This document shows positions 11,877 to 23,627 of a stretch of DNA of 64,000 nucleotides, piece by piece. Location: contig CP114120.1 in assembly GCA_029959195.1 (NCBI GenBank), forward strand, positions 434,001-498,000, written 5' to 3'. Below the pieces are notes generated by a model that was not told the origin of the DNA, made no database searches, and saw only the letters and a program-made list of their open reading frames with translations. Source of the stretch: Dictyophora rubrovolvata. Taxonomy: Eukaryota; Basidiomycota; Agaricomycetes; Phallales; Phallaceae. Position 1 is the first letter of the stretch; each line of letters opens with the position of its first letter. The translations under genes were made by a program, and so were the position numbers.

Positions 11877-14208
11877 ATGATAAACTGGGCTTCTGGTTTG
11901 ACGGGTTTAGCTTTGACCTTCGTCGTCGTGCGGGTCCTCGAAAACGTTGGGTGGCGATGGACCATTGCTTTGTGGCTGATAAATTCGTTCGCGGTTTACT
12001 GCTTTCAGACCATATACCATTGGACGTTTGTTGTGTTGAGAGACATTCCCGGACCTCCTAATTCTTCTTTTTTGCTTGGACATATGGATACCATACATCT
12101 AGACGAATGCGACTCGGTTTGGTACAAGTGGCAAAAAGCGTAAGACACTTCAAGATCTCGTTATATTTACAGAGAGATTTGATTATTACTATTATCTCTA
12201 GGCATGGTAGAGTGTACAAGATTCGAAGCGCTTTGAACGTACGCAACAAATTCTATCTATCACCTACCACTCCCACACCAAATTGAATTTTTAGGAACCC
12301 ATCTTGATTACAACGGATCCCAAGGCAATCTCGCACGTTATGAATAATGATCACTTGTTCCCACGTTCCGAAGCAACGCGCCAGGTTTTACAAACAGCCG
12401 TAAGCACATTTAACACACTGAGATTAATAAATAATAATAATCTATACGTTGTCTAGTTTCCAAATGGTGTTTTCGTATCAGAGGGTAGGCACCATCACTG
12501 AATCTGAATTGTATCGAAAATATTGATTGGTCACAGGAGAGGAGCATCGTAGACAAAGAAGGCCAGTTAGCGGTGCATTCATGTATGTCCGTGAAAACAA
12601 TTGAAGAGGTTTAGCTCGTGCTGATTGGTGACTTTATAGACCTCCTTCGGTACAAGAATTATCGGATACATTGTTTGAATTGGCTAATGGCGTTAGTCCT
12701 TTAAATTCCTAGTTCATTTAAATAGGTATTGATTATTGATTACAATTTCAGATGGCCGAAAGTTTGAAAGAGGAAATCGTCACTTCTGCAGACGAAGAAG
12801 AGTTCATAGTAGACGTTTTGAAAAGAATTCAAGTCCTGACGTACGTATTATTAATGACTCTAGGGCCTAAAGACCCAATTAATCAACTTGATCCACTAGC
12901 ACGGATGCGATTTCTCGGACAGCATTCGCTTATAGTATCCAAGACTCCGCGGGTCCCATCCCTGACCTCCTAAAACGGCTTGGTAACCTTGATGAAAGTT
13001 TGTTCACCGTCATTCTTCAACTGATTATGAACAAACTCCCATGGCTCGTCAACATTCCTAACCCGGTTACCAAAAAATGGGCAAGGCTCCGTTATGAACT
13101 CGGAAAGGTTGCGGATGATGTCTGGGAGAAAGGTGTAGTCGACAAAGGATTCCACTCAAAGCTCTTAGATGCAATTGGTGTGTCTCGTTTTTTTTTTAAT
13201 ATCCTGGTGGAGGATAAACGAATGTCTTTTGTAGGTAAAGGTGAAAGAGGCATCGCTATTTCACAAATTATGGGCGTTCTTTTTGCCGGAAGTGAAACAA
13301 CAGCCAATATTATTACGGTATTGATTCCTTTTATCAGATCTACATCAACAGATTCGCTAACGAAGACACAGGAAGCTATTCATAAATTGACGGTATACCC
13401 CGATGTCCAAAAGAAACTCCGAAAAGAATTACAAGACTTCATCGAGACAAAAGGCGGACCTATAGAACACGAAGAGTTAATCAACCCAGATGCATTGCCA
13501 TATCTTGATGCCGTGATGAAGGAGGCTCTACGCTGTTTGGCCAGTGTTCCCCAGCTTAGTCGAAAGGTGCACCAACAAATTGAAATTTCTGATATAGAAA
13601 TGATTGCTAATGTTAATTTCCCTGTGAAGGCCGGAGCTTACACGATAATTCCTTTAGAATTTCCCATCACACTGAACGGAAAGGTTGTATCTGAGATTCC
13701 GGTTGAACCTGGCCAGACGGTTCTCATGCCTGTCCGAGACGGTATCAACACCGACCCAGACATCTGGGGTCCCGATGCGAAGAAATTCGTCCCGGAACGT
13801 TGGCTAGAAGAGAAACTTCCGCCTCTCGTGGAAAAAATCAGAGTCCCTGGCCACGTATTTACCTTTGGAGATGGGTAGGGTGACATCACTCCTATCTGGG
13901 TACATTTTTTACTGACAATTAACCTTTCTATGTACATACATACATCAGACCCAAAATCTGTTTAGGACGCGCTTTTGCTTACTCGGAATTCAAGGTAAGC
14001 TCAAATGTTTTCACCTTATTATTAAATCAACTTTTTTTTGTAGATATTTGTTTCCACCCTTGTTCTCAACTTCGAATTCTCCACCCCGGTTAACCCAGAT
14101 TTGAAAACGATTGTTTTCCATCTCTCCGGGCCGACCGTTAAACCTAGAGTTAAAGGCAGAGAACGAATGCCTGCAACACTCCCTTTGGCTGTGAACATTA
14201 TCAGTTGA
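11877..14208 (+). CDS. Cytochrome P450 monooxygenase
   Basis: The N-terminus is a membrane anchor (GLALTFVVVRVLENVGW) followed by the Pro-rich hinge RDIPGPPNSSFLLGH. Later exons give the C-helix region EHRRQRRPVSGAF, DAISRTAFAY, the I-helix oxygen-activation motif LFAGSETT, the ExxR motif as KEALR, the PERW meander and the haem loop FTFGDGPKICLGRAF with its Cys ligand. The haem loop is split by an intron at 13877-13949. About a dozen small introns are needed; one probably removes the low-similarity stretch after LSRK (13567-13630). The stop is at 14206-14208. It resembles agaricomycete microsomal P450s of terpenoid pathways. The substrate is unknown, but its place between a sesquiterpene synthase and a transporter suggests oxidation of the terpene. 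Confidence 0.9.
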
Positions 14209-14492
14209 TTTTTTCAATTATTCATTAGTAGGAATAAAATATAAGAGTATTTGTCAATTGTATTATGTCTGGAATATTACGAACATTCCCATAGGCTGCC
14301 TGCCATGTATATGCCGAATCATGAGCCTAGACCTGTATAGCAATGGAAGTCTTCCTAAGCGCGATAGTGATAGTAAGCTTATAAATGCGGTCCATAGAAA
14401 CCGTATATCAATCCAATCGAACGAAGTGCCTGAATGACGCCCTTCATCAGCTTTTCGACCCAGCGATTTAACTAGTAAAGTACATAGCAGAA

Positions 14493-15327
14493 ATGACGAC
14501 CTCACCCGGATTTGAGAAACCTCTGGAACTCAAAAATTCCATTCAAAGAGTTGTTAGTGGATGTGGAGAAACAGAAAACACAATAACTAGGTCAGAGATC
14601 CCTCTTGAGGTGAGAAGCCACAGCAACTGCTCCGAGTTGTCTTCTGGAATCCATCGGTACCTTTTACTAAACAATTCCCTTGCGCATGCAATATGTATGT
14701 CAACGATCAGGAGGCCGCAGGACTTCCTGGCATCTTCAATGCTTCTATTTGGAAAACAAGCGAAGTTCCGTCAAAAGATAGCAATTCTGACATAAAGTGG
14801 GTTATGAATATATATGTATTTATATCTTTGATCTTGTGCTTAGAAATGATGTTTAGTTTCGATGGCACACAAAGAATAGGAGACAGAATTGGAGGATTCG
14901 TGTGCAGCGGAGGTACTAATTTCTTCATCCAGAATATAGCTCCTGGAGCTGAAGTCCCAGTGGTTTGATAAATTCTTTTTAAAAAAATTAATAATCGTTT
15001 TTGAGCCCTATCCTTAGCACAGAAGTAATACCATCGATCATATCATCGTCCGTAAGTCATACTTGCTCAAATTAAAGAGTAGAAAAAAAAGGTTAATTAT
15101 CTTTTATTTCTGATTGATACGCCGGTTCAGTCTCGGGTGAAATAATTAGCACCTCCCCCGAAAAGTCCGAAGATTTCCGTTTAACCGCTGGTGATGTTCT
15201 CGTGCGCAAGGCGAACAGCCATGGATGGAAAAATCCTGGTCCAGGCTGGGTTCGTTGGGCCTGTTTTATCATCGACGCCGAGCCGGTCGTGGTCAATGGG
15301 AAAACTCTTCCGGAGGGGTTCTCATAG
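14493..15327 (+). CDS. Small cupin-domain protein
   Basis: Joined exons read SIQRVVSGCGETENT, then EAAGLPGIFNASIWKTSEVP, then FDGTQRIGDRIGGFVCSGGT and FFIQNIAPGAEVPV. After an intron at about 14963-15015 comes HRSNTIDHIIV, and after a second one SGEIISTSPE..DFRLTAGDVLV, SHGWKNPGPGWVRWACFIID and PVVVNGKTLPEGFS. The pattern (RVVTGH start, HR..T.DY.IVLSGE, GD..V....H.W.N) is that of fungal single-domain cupins of about 170-190 residues. The metal-site residues in this subfamily are weakly conserved and the activity is unknown. The third exon is reached only if an acceptor inside TTTAG near 14853 is used, because an earlier AG gives a stop. Cupins like this often sit in fungal secondary-metabolite loci; here it follows the P450 by 285 bp on the same strand. 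Confidence 0.75.
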
Positions 15328-16136
15328 GTGTCATAATTCCTGTAGTAATGATCATGAATTATGATCAACGCTTGTTTTTCAAGAGGGTGGAATCTACGCA
15401 TAAATATAAAAAATAGACAAAGGTGACCCCATCATGACGTATTAGTAACTAAGGCTTCTTGAATCTTGATCGACCCGAACTCGCGAATAAAAAAAATGAA
15501 AATTTATCAAAGGTCAAGAGCTCTTGCGAGGACTAAACTCAAAGCGAGAAGACCCATTGTCGTGTTAAATTAGGATATTCTCCCAGAGGTGCTGGCCGGG
15601 AACTTCTTTCCCCAACTAAGCGTGTCAGTCCCACATGGATATGACTCTTTCTGGTCACACGCGAGGATCATCATCTAGAGATCGAGAATTATTAGGGTAA
15701 CGAGGTATCGTCGAGTATCAGTGCAAGCGTAAATGTGTCAGTGTGCCCATCTGGCATCAACGAGGGAATCAAAACGTAAATTCAGTATGTAATGATGTGC
15801 TTATGGTCACCAATGTCAAGATGTAAGCGATTTGACTAATTGGGATGATTCACGACGGGTATGATGATCTTTCTGAGACAATAAGCAAATGATGATTAGG
15901 TATGTACATATTTAGGTTTTGTGAGTGGATGGATGGTAGATCCGGATGAAACATACATAATAAAGCTAGAGCATCTAAACCTTTGATAACTTATATCAAC
16001 GTTCCTTGACTTTGTAGAAAGTGACATGTTTGAAAAACCATGTTTTACTGATTCTTCGGTAGCCATCACTGTAGTATTAATCGCAGAACATTCACAAAAA
16101 TGAATTTCGTTTCATCTCAAATACCTCGGGCTTTAC
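15328..16136. other. About 0.8 kb convergent intergenic region
   Basis: This is the space between the 3' ends of the cupin and the MFS gene. No open frame of interest or repeat was seen. Confidence 0.5.
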
Positions 16137-18957
16137 TTATAGCGCCGCTTTCCCTGCAGTCTATGAAGTAAACATGAATTATCATGAATTTTAAAAAGCA
16201 GAAGTTAAATGTAATACCTCGATGGGTAAAAACAGCGCAGATATAGCCGCTACCATGAACAAAGATGCCGATACTAGGACTGGTACTGAGCTATTTACGT
16301 TTCCGTACGTCGCAACTTGGGAATAAAGTTGAGGGGGACAATTTCGGACAAGTAAAAACAAGACTTTACTTATTGGTGCCATAAGGCCTGTGAGTCTTCC
16401 ATACCATTGGGTTAGTGAAATTCGTTGAGAACAGTCGTTGAAAACAGGGGGAACTTGTAAATACCGGTTGAAAGCAGAGCAAAGAGCATCTGCTGTCCCA
16501 CTGTCGAAAATAATTAAAAAACGAATTTTGTGGAAGGAATAAAACTCTTTACCGGTGAGGTGCCGGAAATACTTCAGGTGTGTATGCATATAGCTATGGA
16601 TTTCGGATGATCAATGATTCAATGATGTACACCAAACTCGGGGAGTACATACCACACTGTACATCTTGGAATTTCTCTCTATCTTCAGATTAAACGGGGA
16701 ATAAAAAGAACACTCTCACCGAACTTCTATAGACGAGAGGTGAGAATAATTTTCAAAGTGAAGCTCTTGACGACTTACTGAGTAAAGCTAGAAATACAAG
16801 AATAAGCCAACGTGGTGCTATCCGTTCTTGCCGTAGTGAACAAAAAGAGGAAAATTCCGGTGAAAGCAGTGGAAATAGATAGAGCAAACTTTCGTCCCCC
16901 TGGAACGATACCTTTCCTTGTCAATCCCACAAGCCAGCAGCTTACTAGAGAGCCTGGGATAGCGGAGACTTTTATGATTACATTGTTGCTAGGTTATATG
17001 TGTTGCTAGTTCGTACAGTTTAAAAGCCTTGAATGGTAAAACGCACCGATATGTTGTATTGACATTATCTCCGGACGCTACACTGTGTTGTGTGAGGTAA
17101 ATCGGCAGAAAGGCGTTGAACAGAGGATATGCAAGACCGATTAAACTAAGGTAAATAGAAATAAGGTGATACTATGCAATTTATGTAACATCCGTCCATT
17201 TACCCCCAGAGCCAAATTGTGAGACTAGTGTTAATCGCTAAACGTCGGGTAGAGAAAAGAGGCTTGACATGAGAGCTGATGGTTGTTAAATTACACGCTT
17301 GTTCATGAAAAGAACAAACAACTGACAAAGAAAAGCGTGAAAAGGATTTCGTGAGCAATTGGGTCTTTGTTACTGGGGCAGCTAATGTAGTATTGCCATC
17401 AGAAACCTCCTTCAATCTATCAGTGGTCAACGTAATCGGCTTCCCATTTTTGGCGGCAACGAATTTTAGAGTCTACAAGGTTGATTGATTTAAGCCTGAA
17501 TAGATATCATTCACCAATAGCTTACCTCGATAGCTTCTTCATCTCGGCCTTTGGCCAACAAAAACTTGGAGGATTCGCGCAAATCAAAGACGAAGAACCG
17601 ACAAATAAACATTGCAAATGTAAGTGCACCTCTAATGAAAAGCCGGTGTGAGTATACATTTCATGTTCTGATTCAAGACATTTACAATGTGAACCTGAAG
17701 AAATTGAGTATATGCGCAAAGAGGTGGGAGAAAGCTTTTGAGAAGGCCTCACATAGTGTACCTCCAGCCGCGGTTGTCTTCCGCCTTACATTGACCGGGG
17801 ACGGTAGTGTTTGGACAGGAAAAATTCGCGAGAAAGCCCCAGCCTATGAGAGAGGCGAGTAGTTGACCAAACGCCCACCATACGGAAAGTAAAGTCAGCG
17901 TCCACTGGCATAGTATTAGCATAGATTTCCTCCGGTAATATATATATATATATATATATGTGTACATTACCTGATGGCTTCGAGGTATGTGCTCAAGGTA
18001 TAAAGCGCCTGTATCATGAATGTTTAAATGTGTAATATGAAGCTCATGAGAGGAGGTTTACCGTCCACAGGTAAGCTTTGAAAAACGGCCTATAAGTTGG
18101 GAGATAAAATGATTTTTCCTGATGACAACTCACTTTCCTCCAACGCCAAAGCCCAAACAAGCCAGTAATGAGCATAGGGTAATAAAGTCCTTTGCGCCAC
18201 CTGCGGCGATGCCAAATACACCGGCCAGAAACAGGGTGATCTGCGTTCAGTGAGGCAAACGGGTTCGCAGTCAGCTAGCGAATTCTAACTTACGTTCCAT
18301 GAAAGTCGTCTGCCTATAGCATCTGACAAAACGCCCTGAAAACGCCCGGTCAATCCATTCATCACAATTGAATTAGAAGATATACTCTCACCCAAGTGGC
18401 CGCACCAACTATTAGTCCCGTGTATGTAGCCAGAGTTGCGAAAGCGATATGAGGCGGGTTCATTTCTAGTGTGATTTGTGGAAGTATGAGAGACAATCCT
18501 AAAAGTTATCAAGCAACTAGGCGAGAGTTGATAGCAAAAAAAAGGAATGCTGCCCTGCAGCCATATTTCTATCGTAAATTTGAATTTATCCTTCGGTTAG
18601 TCTATATGTTTGTTCAATCAGACCCTCCGAAACTTTACCATCCGTTGCCCAGCCAAAACCCGATACGATGAAGAGAGACACTTGGTACCGACCCCAGCCA
18701 ATTCTATTAATCACCAACGTGTTAGGAAGAGCAACACTCGAAAGAGAAACATCGACGAGCTTAACTCATTCTGTAAGCATTCGTTTACTTTCCTCCCCGC
18801 CCCTTATTTCAGCAAAACATCATTGTTCATCTATGATCTCTGATAGCTCACCGAGCTGACTCTTCAACTGATATGTCCTGTCAACACCCTCTTCCAATGG
18901 TGTTTCATCGATAATAGGTATATGGTGCGATTCCGACGCCTTACTGTCAGCGGCCAT
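16137..18957 (-). CDS. Major facilitator superfamily transporter (SV2/sugar-carboxylate-like)
   Basis: The N-terminus MAADSKASESHHIPIID is cytosolic and followed by VINRIGWGRYQVSLF and SGFGWATDG. Helices then carry the MFS signature GVLSDAIGRRLSWN, LFLAGVFGIAAGG, LGFGVGGNLPVDGALYLEHI and WWAFGQLLASLIGWGF. A central loop has LLAKGRDEEAI and FVAAKNGKP. The last exons read RLTGLMAPI and VSASLFMVAAISALFLPIE, spliced to TAGKAAL and the stop at 16137-16139. GNLPVDG and RLTGL(M/I)AP are characteristic of the fungal synaptic-vesicle-2-like MFS group in the plasma membrane. At least ten short introns interrupt it. The substrate is unknown; by position it may export a terpenoid made by the neighbouring synthase and P450. 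Confidence 0.85.
17936..17959. repeat. (TA)n microsatellite inside an MFS intron
   Basis: An uninterrupted AT dinucleotide run of about 24 nt lies within an intron of the transporter gene, likely length-variable between strains. Confidence 0.85.
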
Positions 18958-19453
18958 GTGTTTTTCCTCGTCCATGACGGTGTCGGGAGGAAGAAAAGGT
19001 GGAGAGAAGTAAATATAAGGTCACATTTGAAAATGGAATGGAAGAATGAATGGCGTTATCTTATTGAATTGAAAACAACTTGAAACTTTGCAGACTTGGC
19101 ATTACTTCACGCGCTTCAATTTCCCTTTTCAACCAATAACCGAGACTGCGTATCAAAAACCCGATACGACTGTCACTTCAGCTCGTCAAATAGTGCTTTT
19201 GCATTCCTATTTATTTACCTTGAAGAACGTTGATTTTTGAACAAATGATGAAGAGAGATATTACCCGTTTTGCTGAACGTTTCAATTCAATGAAGTGGAG
19301 AAGTGAATGACTGGCGAAACAACTGATGCGCGCGTCGTCGATACCTGTATTTGTAGCAATTAGAAAATGTGTTGAAAACTTTGACCGAATGTGCATAATA
19401 CCTGCAAAATCAACACTCTCCCGCGTGTTTAAAAAAAAAAGAGAAAAAGAAAA

Positions 19454-19514
19454 TAAATATTGCGACCCGAAGGTCGTCCACTCTGTACTAGCGTGTCATC
19501 CTTGTGCAGGGGCC

Positions 19515-19546
<32 letters not shown>

Positions 19547-19570
19547 TACGTGTGTCACTCCGAAGAGGAC
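19454..19570 (-). ncRNA. U6 spliceosomal snRNA
   Basis: On the minus strand the universally conserved U6 core is present: AATTGGAACGATACAGAGAA, then the catalytic AGATTAGCATGGCCCCTG, then GCACAAGGATGACACGC. It includes the ACAGAGA box and the AGC triad. The 5' end is placed at 19570, where GTCCTCTTCGGAGTGAC forms the 5' stem-loop closed by a UUCG loop. The 3' end is set at the first T4 run (19450-19453), a typical Pol III terminator. Between the core and the terminator lies a second hairpin, CGACC-TTCG-GGTCG, which makes the 3' tail longer than in yeast or human U6. The exact ends are inferred. Confidence 0.93.
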
Positions 19571-19689
19571 ATTCAGTTATCGTCACATCAAAGGGGCGCC
19601 ATTTGTGTAGATGCATTTGAGTGGGCATGTCGACGTGGGCCAGGCGCCCACCATCGGTACAAACGAAATGTGCCCGACGGCTATTAGAA

Positions 19690-20751
19690 AAAGAGACAGG
19701 ATTACTCAATGTATTGAAAATGCTGATGTGAATTAACCATTCCCCTCAGCCTCTCTGCCTCAGAGCAACGTAGAACATGTCACGGTAGACGAAATCGAAC
19801 CTCATTACATTAACAGCGTCAAAGCGCACTTTGACTTTAAAAGCTCTCTTTATCTTTCGGTATACTCGCTTTAATCTTCTCAAGTCGTTGCTGCTCCATG
19901 CTTCAGGAGTACTCCTCACTTCAATTGAATTAGAAAAAAAAGAAGCACTTAAGAAGAAGAATGATATAGGACAGCTATTGGCGGAAATAATAGGTGCGTC
20001 CATCGGCTGTCCTCATCACGACTCAAATATCTGATTTAAATGTGTAACTGCTGCAGATGAGAGTCTGAAGTTCAAAGGAAAAGTTTTTGTATATATATTA
20101 TGTGAGTAATATACTATAGGGAACAACTAAGTAAATACGCACCCGAAGTTCAAAGGAAACTAGTTTTTTGAACTTCAGACGTGTCGTGCGAACAGTCTAT
20201 AGGCGTGGGCGCTTGAGTCGCGCTGTACACGCAGTATAACATTGCTTCAACAAGACCTTCAGGTCCACAGTGTCTAAACCAATTTAGTATTCAAGTTTAC
20301 ACATGTACTTCCATGTCCCGATGGAAAATCAATGCAAAGTGCATTGCCAGATCACCGGTTGTTCCAAGGAGAGCTTGTGAGTCTGTCGTTTAGACTATTA
20401 TTTGGATCATTTGTCGAGACTAAGTCGAGTACACCCACTCATCTCATCTCACTGTAGTCTTTACAACATGGATGATGACGTCACAGATGTCGATGAGCAT
20501 GAACTAGTGACCGAGGCAAGAGGCCTCGTGGAATTCCGCTATTGGCTCCGGTATGTACTAAGTCCAAAACTACTATACAGGCATACAGGTTCGATGGAGG
20601 ACCATTCTCGGCATGTTCCATGTTCCACCATGCTCTAGATGCGAGTCACATGGATTGGCGTTATATGTACTAGTTATCAACGCATTGAATGACCTGCAGC
20701 ACTGACCCCAAGCAAGAGACAAACTGAGTCGTTTCCAAGTTTCAAAAATGT
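19690..20751. other. About 1 kb with no clear gene
   Basis: A short frame beginning MDDDVTDVDEHELVTEA at 20468 looks coding-like but ends quickly and was not linked to anything. The hairpin element at 20063-20180 lies here. Confidence 0.4.
20063..20180. repeat. 118-bp element with 14-bp perfect terminal inverted repeats
   Basis: The left end GTCTGAAGTTCAAA (20063-20076) is the exact reverse complement of the right end at 20167-20180. A direct repeat of GAAGTTCAAAGGAAA also occurs inside, near 20143. The interior is AT-rich with no frame. This is MITE-like or a fold-back element; target-site duplications were not evident. Confidence 0.6.
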
Positions 20752-22250
20752 TTAACTTGCAATGATGCGGGAGGAGGCGTGTAAAAGTGCTTCTTCCAAA
20801 AGCTTTGCAGCGGAACCATCATGGGCCAGAACTTGAGTATCCTCCATATCCCTGTAAAACTTTTTTACATATTCAGCAGCACCCGATAGGTGTGCAACTT
20901 GGCAACATGCCGCATGCAGTTTCAAGTAAGCGGGTGACGGAAGTGGTAATTTATCTTCGTCAGGTGTGGTGAAGGTCACATACTCCGGAAGTCCGGGCGA
21001 TGCATAAGTGCGCGCCGCTTCCAGTTTGTAGGTGTGAGGTTCAGACTAAATAAAAGGGTAAATAATGCGTAGAGAGAAAGAGATAAATGAACATACCGTT
21101 TCAACGAACCATAAGAGTAATCGATCAAACTTAACATGCACGTCATAGCACAATGTCATAACATTTTCTAATCTGAACTAGAGGACCATTCAAATCATCC
21201 GGAAGGCTTTCATAACCAAAACGCTTCGTGATAGCCCAAAGCGTTGGACGCATAATCCTCCTAAAATCATTGACGCTAAGATAAAAAAAACGAGAAAAAT
21301 GGCCAATACCTTGTTAGAACTAGATTTGACGTTGGCATTGGTCAATTCGTCCAAGATGTGGGTGCATTGCGTGTGTACCGCGAACACATCTCCGGCTTTC
21401 TGTCGCAATTCTGAAGACTGCTCCAATGACTCGTAATCATATCGGCCCGTGATGACGCATCGAGATTCATCCCGAACAAGGGCCTTGAATTGTCATCAGA
21501 AAAATAATGACTAGTACATACATGTAGGAGTACCTTTCTCTTTGCGGTAGCATGACTTTGAGGAGCTTCTTCCATAGCTGCTTTGATCATGTCGGCGAGG
21601 TTATCAAAGGAAGGGCGAGACGGATGACTAGGTGGTGTGGGCAATGATTCTTGATCACGTTTGACTATGATGACAAGGTCATATATGTATGTCATGCGTA
21701 AGACATGGATGGAGTCGTAACTTATGTGCTCTCGCAAAATAATCAAAGTACATCCGCCCTAGTACTAAAAACATTTCACGATCCTTACATGACAACACTT
21801 CACTGACAATTGTGCTTAAAGCTTTGTCAGTCGGATAGTGATGAAAGAGATAGCCTATGATGCGGCAATATGTATATCAGATTTCGTTCGACGTCTTTAC
21901 CGGCCTTCTCCTCTTCTTCAAGCTCTGCTTCGTACTCCAGACATATTGAATAAGCACTGACGGCACACTCTTTAAGTCTTGCATGAACGTTTCTAGGAAG
22001 CTTAGTTCCTTTGACTTTGGGTATCCAGGCGCTGGCTAAGACTCGAGATGGATGAACCGACGCGTCGTACTGAAAATAAATCTCGGCCGGAAGCCGTTCT
22101 TATCGGAATTCCGCCTCAAAATAAAATAAAAATAGAATCACCTTCTATTTCGAAGTTGGAGGGAGGAAGTCTGGAGGGTGGACTTTTTCAATAAATTCAA
22201 ATTCAAGCAGGTTGTACTCGACCAAGACGTGGTATACGAAATGAATTATT
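20752..22250 (-). CDS. Agaricomycete HNH-nuclease-family protein, right copy
   Basis: From 22069 the exons read YDASVHPSRVLASAWIPK, ECAVSAYSICLEYEAELEEE, GYLFHHYPTDKALS and LVLGRMYFDYFARA. Then comes the HNH_2-like core RDESRCVITGRYD (after a 50-bp intron with acceptor near 21492), QCTHILDELTN and DYASNA, then YVTFTTPDEDKLPLPSPAYL. The end RIIAS* at 20752 is intact. Conserved RD..RC.ITG and C.HI support a metal-dependent HNH fold, although the target is unknown. The C-terminal part is the full-length version that the left copy lacks. The 5' part is doubtful: a coding-like first exon (YHVLVEYNLLEFEFIEKV, around 22140-22240) has ACG where the left copy has ATG, and it meets a stop or frameshift before the intron. 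It may be a living gene with an unseen start or a pseudogene. Confidence 0.6.
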
Positions 22251-23170
22251 ACAATTTACTTCCACAATTACAACAAATGACAACAGAACAAAACAGAACG
22301 GGGCAGAACAAAGCAAACAGCAAAACGAGGGGGAAAAAAGTGTATCAATGAAACGCACCACAAGCCAAAGAAGATAAGTTTAAGCTTTTTTATTCAGATT
22401 ATTTTCTATAAATTCAAGAGCCAGCTTTGGACTATCAGGTCAAAAGAAGCGTGAGTAAAAGAATATGGAGAATCATGTAGTTAACTTGACAAACCTGTCT
22501 ACAGGCTTGACTGGAATTTTCTTCTCCACTAGTTTTCCTCCCTTCTCAAAGATGAAGTGACTTCGTTTAGTCTTGTTATTCTCTCCAGCACCTAAAGCTG
22601 TAATCAGAGTCCGCTGAGGATCCGATAACAGCGAGTACGGAAGTGATTTCTTTATTTAACGTCAGTACGTTTGTATTAGGGCACCGGACCATGCCCGACT
22701 AACCTTTGACTGCCACTTTGATTGCGCAGAAGGAGCATCAGCCGAAAGACAGCAAACGTCCACCTCGAATGGTTCGAAATCTTCGTAAATATCCCGAAAA
22801 CCACAGGCTTGTTGTGTACAACCGGCTGTTTTGAAAAGTGCAACGTATCAGGGTCCGAACATCTACAGTAAAAGGAAGAAATGGAAGGAAGGTAAAAGAC
22901 AGCCATTTTGAACATCAATTTATCGCAATATGGTTATTCCGCTTTATTTGATTACCCTTTTCTCTTTCTCCGAAGATAATTTGAAAACAGAAAGTCTGAG
23001 AAGAACTGACGTGTATCTGCCTTTGGAACAAGGAATAAAACAAGGCTCTTCTTCGCGGCCAATTGGGCAACATCAACGTCCTCGTCTTTCTCATTCTTGA
23101 GAACGACAGAAGGTAAAACATCACCCAAATTGATCGGTTTTAGTGCTCCAGGAATGTCATCGTCCTTGTC
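20757..23170 (-). repeat. Right arm of the inverted duplication
   Basis: Matches the left arm at 915-2718 in opposite orientation. It contains the complete peroxiredoxin 3' exons (22260-22980) that are missing from the left arm. Confidence 0.85.
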
Positions 23171-23627
23171 ATCTGCCAACTCGTCCTGTTCTTCTCCGTT
23201 CTCACTGGCAGCAGACGGTGGCTCTTCCTTAGGCTTAGCTTTAGGCTTAGAAAGACTATTCGATTTAACCTATTTATTCAATGTTGTATGAATAACATAA
23301 AAAAGTTTGTATCAAACCCTTTTCTCAGAAAAATCCAAGGAAAAAAAAAAGAGGCTCAAGAGGAGTATGCACCTTTTTTGCTGATCTGCTAGAGGCTTCA
23401 TCAACACTACCTCTCTTTTTCTTGTTGTCAGCATCGCCGCCATTCTCTGCATCACCCTCTGCTTCGCGTTTCTTGCTAGCAGTGACGCTGTCTGCAGCTT
23501 TCTTCGCCCGAGGCTTAGGAGCTGCTTTTTCTTCCACTGCAGGCTTGGGTTTCTCAGCAATCCGAGTGGACCTGCGTGTTGGTTCCACGGCGGTACTAGT
23601 CTCTATTGCAGGTTTCCGAGGGGCCAT
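22380..23627 (-). CDS. Nuclear-type peroxiredoxin (Dot5/BCP-PrxQ family)
   Basis: Five exons, 23373-23627, 23011-23269, 22704-22825, 22495-22649 and 22380-22431, join in frame. The N-terminal ~85 residues are basic and Ala/Lys-rich (TRRSTRIAEKPKPAVEEK), resembling a nuclear-targeting, chromatin-type tail. The catalytic domain has LGDVLPSVVL, LVLFLVPKADT, then PGCTQQACGFRDIYEDFE with peroxidatic and resolving cysteines in the C-x4-C spacing of BCP/PrxQ enzymes. It continues LPYSLLSDPQRTLI and ends LALEFIENNLNKKA. These thiol peroxidases reduce hydroperoxides using thioredoxin; yeast Dot5 is nuclear. The first intron separates the basic tail from the rest. A damaged partial duplicate lies at 915-1108 in reverse orientation. 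Identification is strong; nuclear location is inferred from the tail. Confidence 0.9.
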
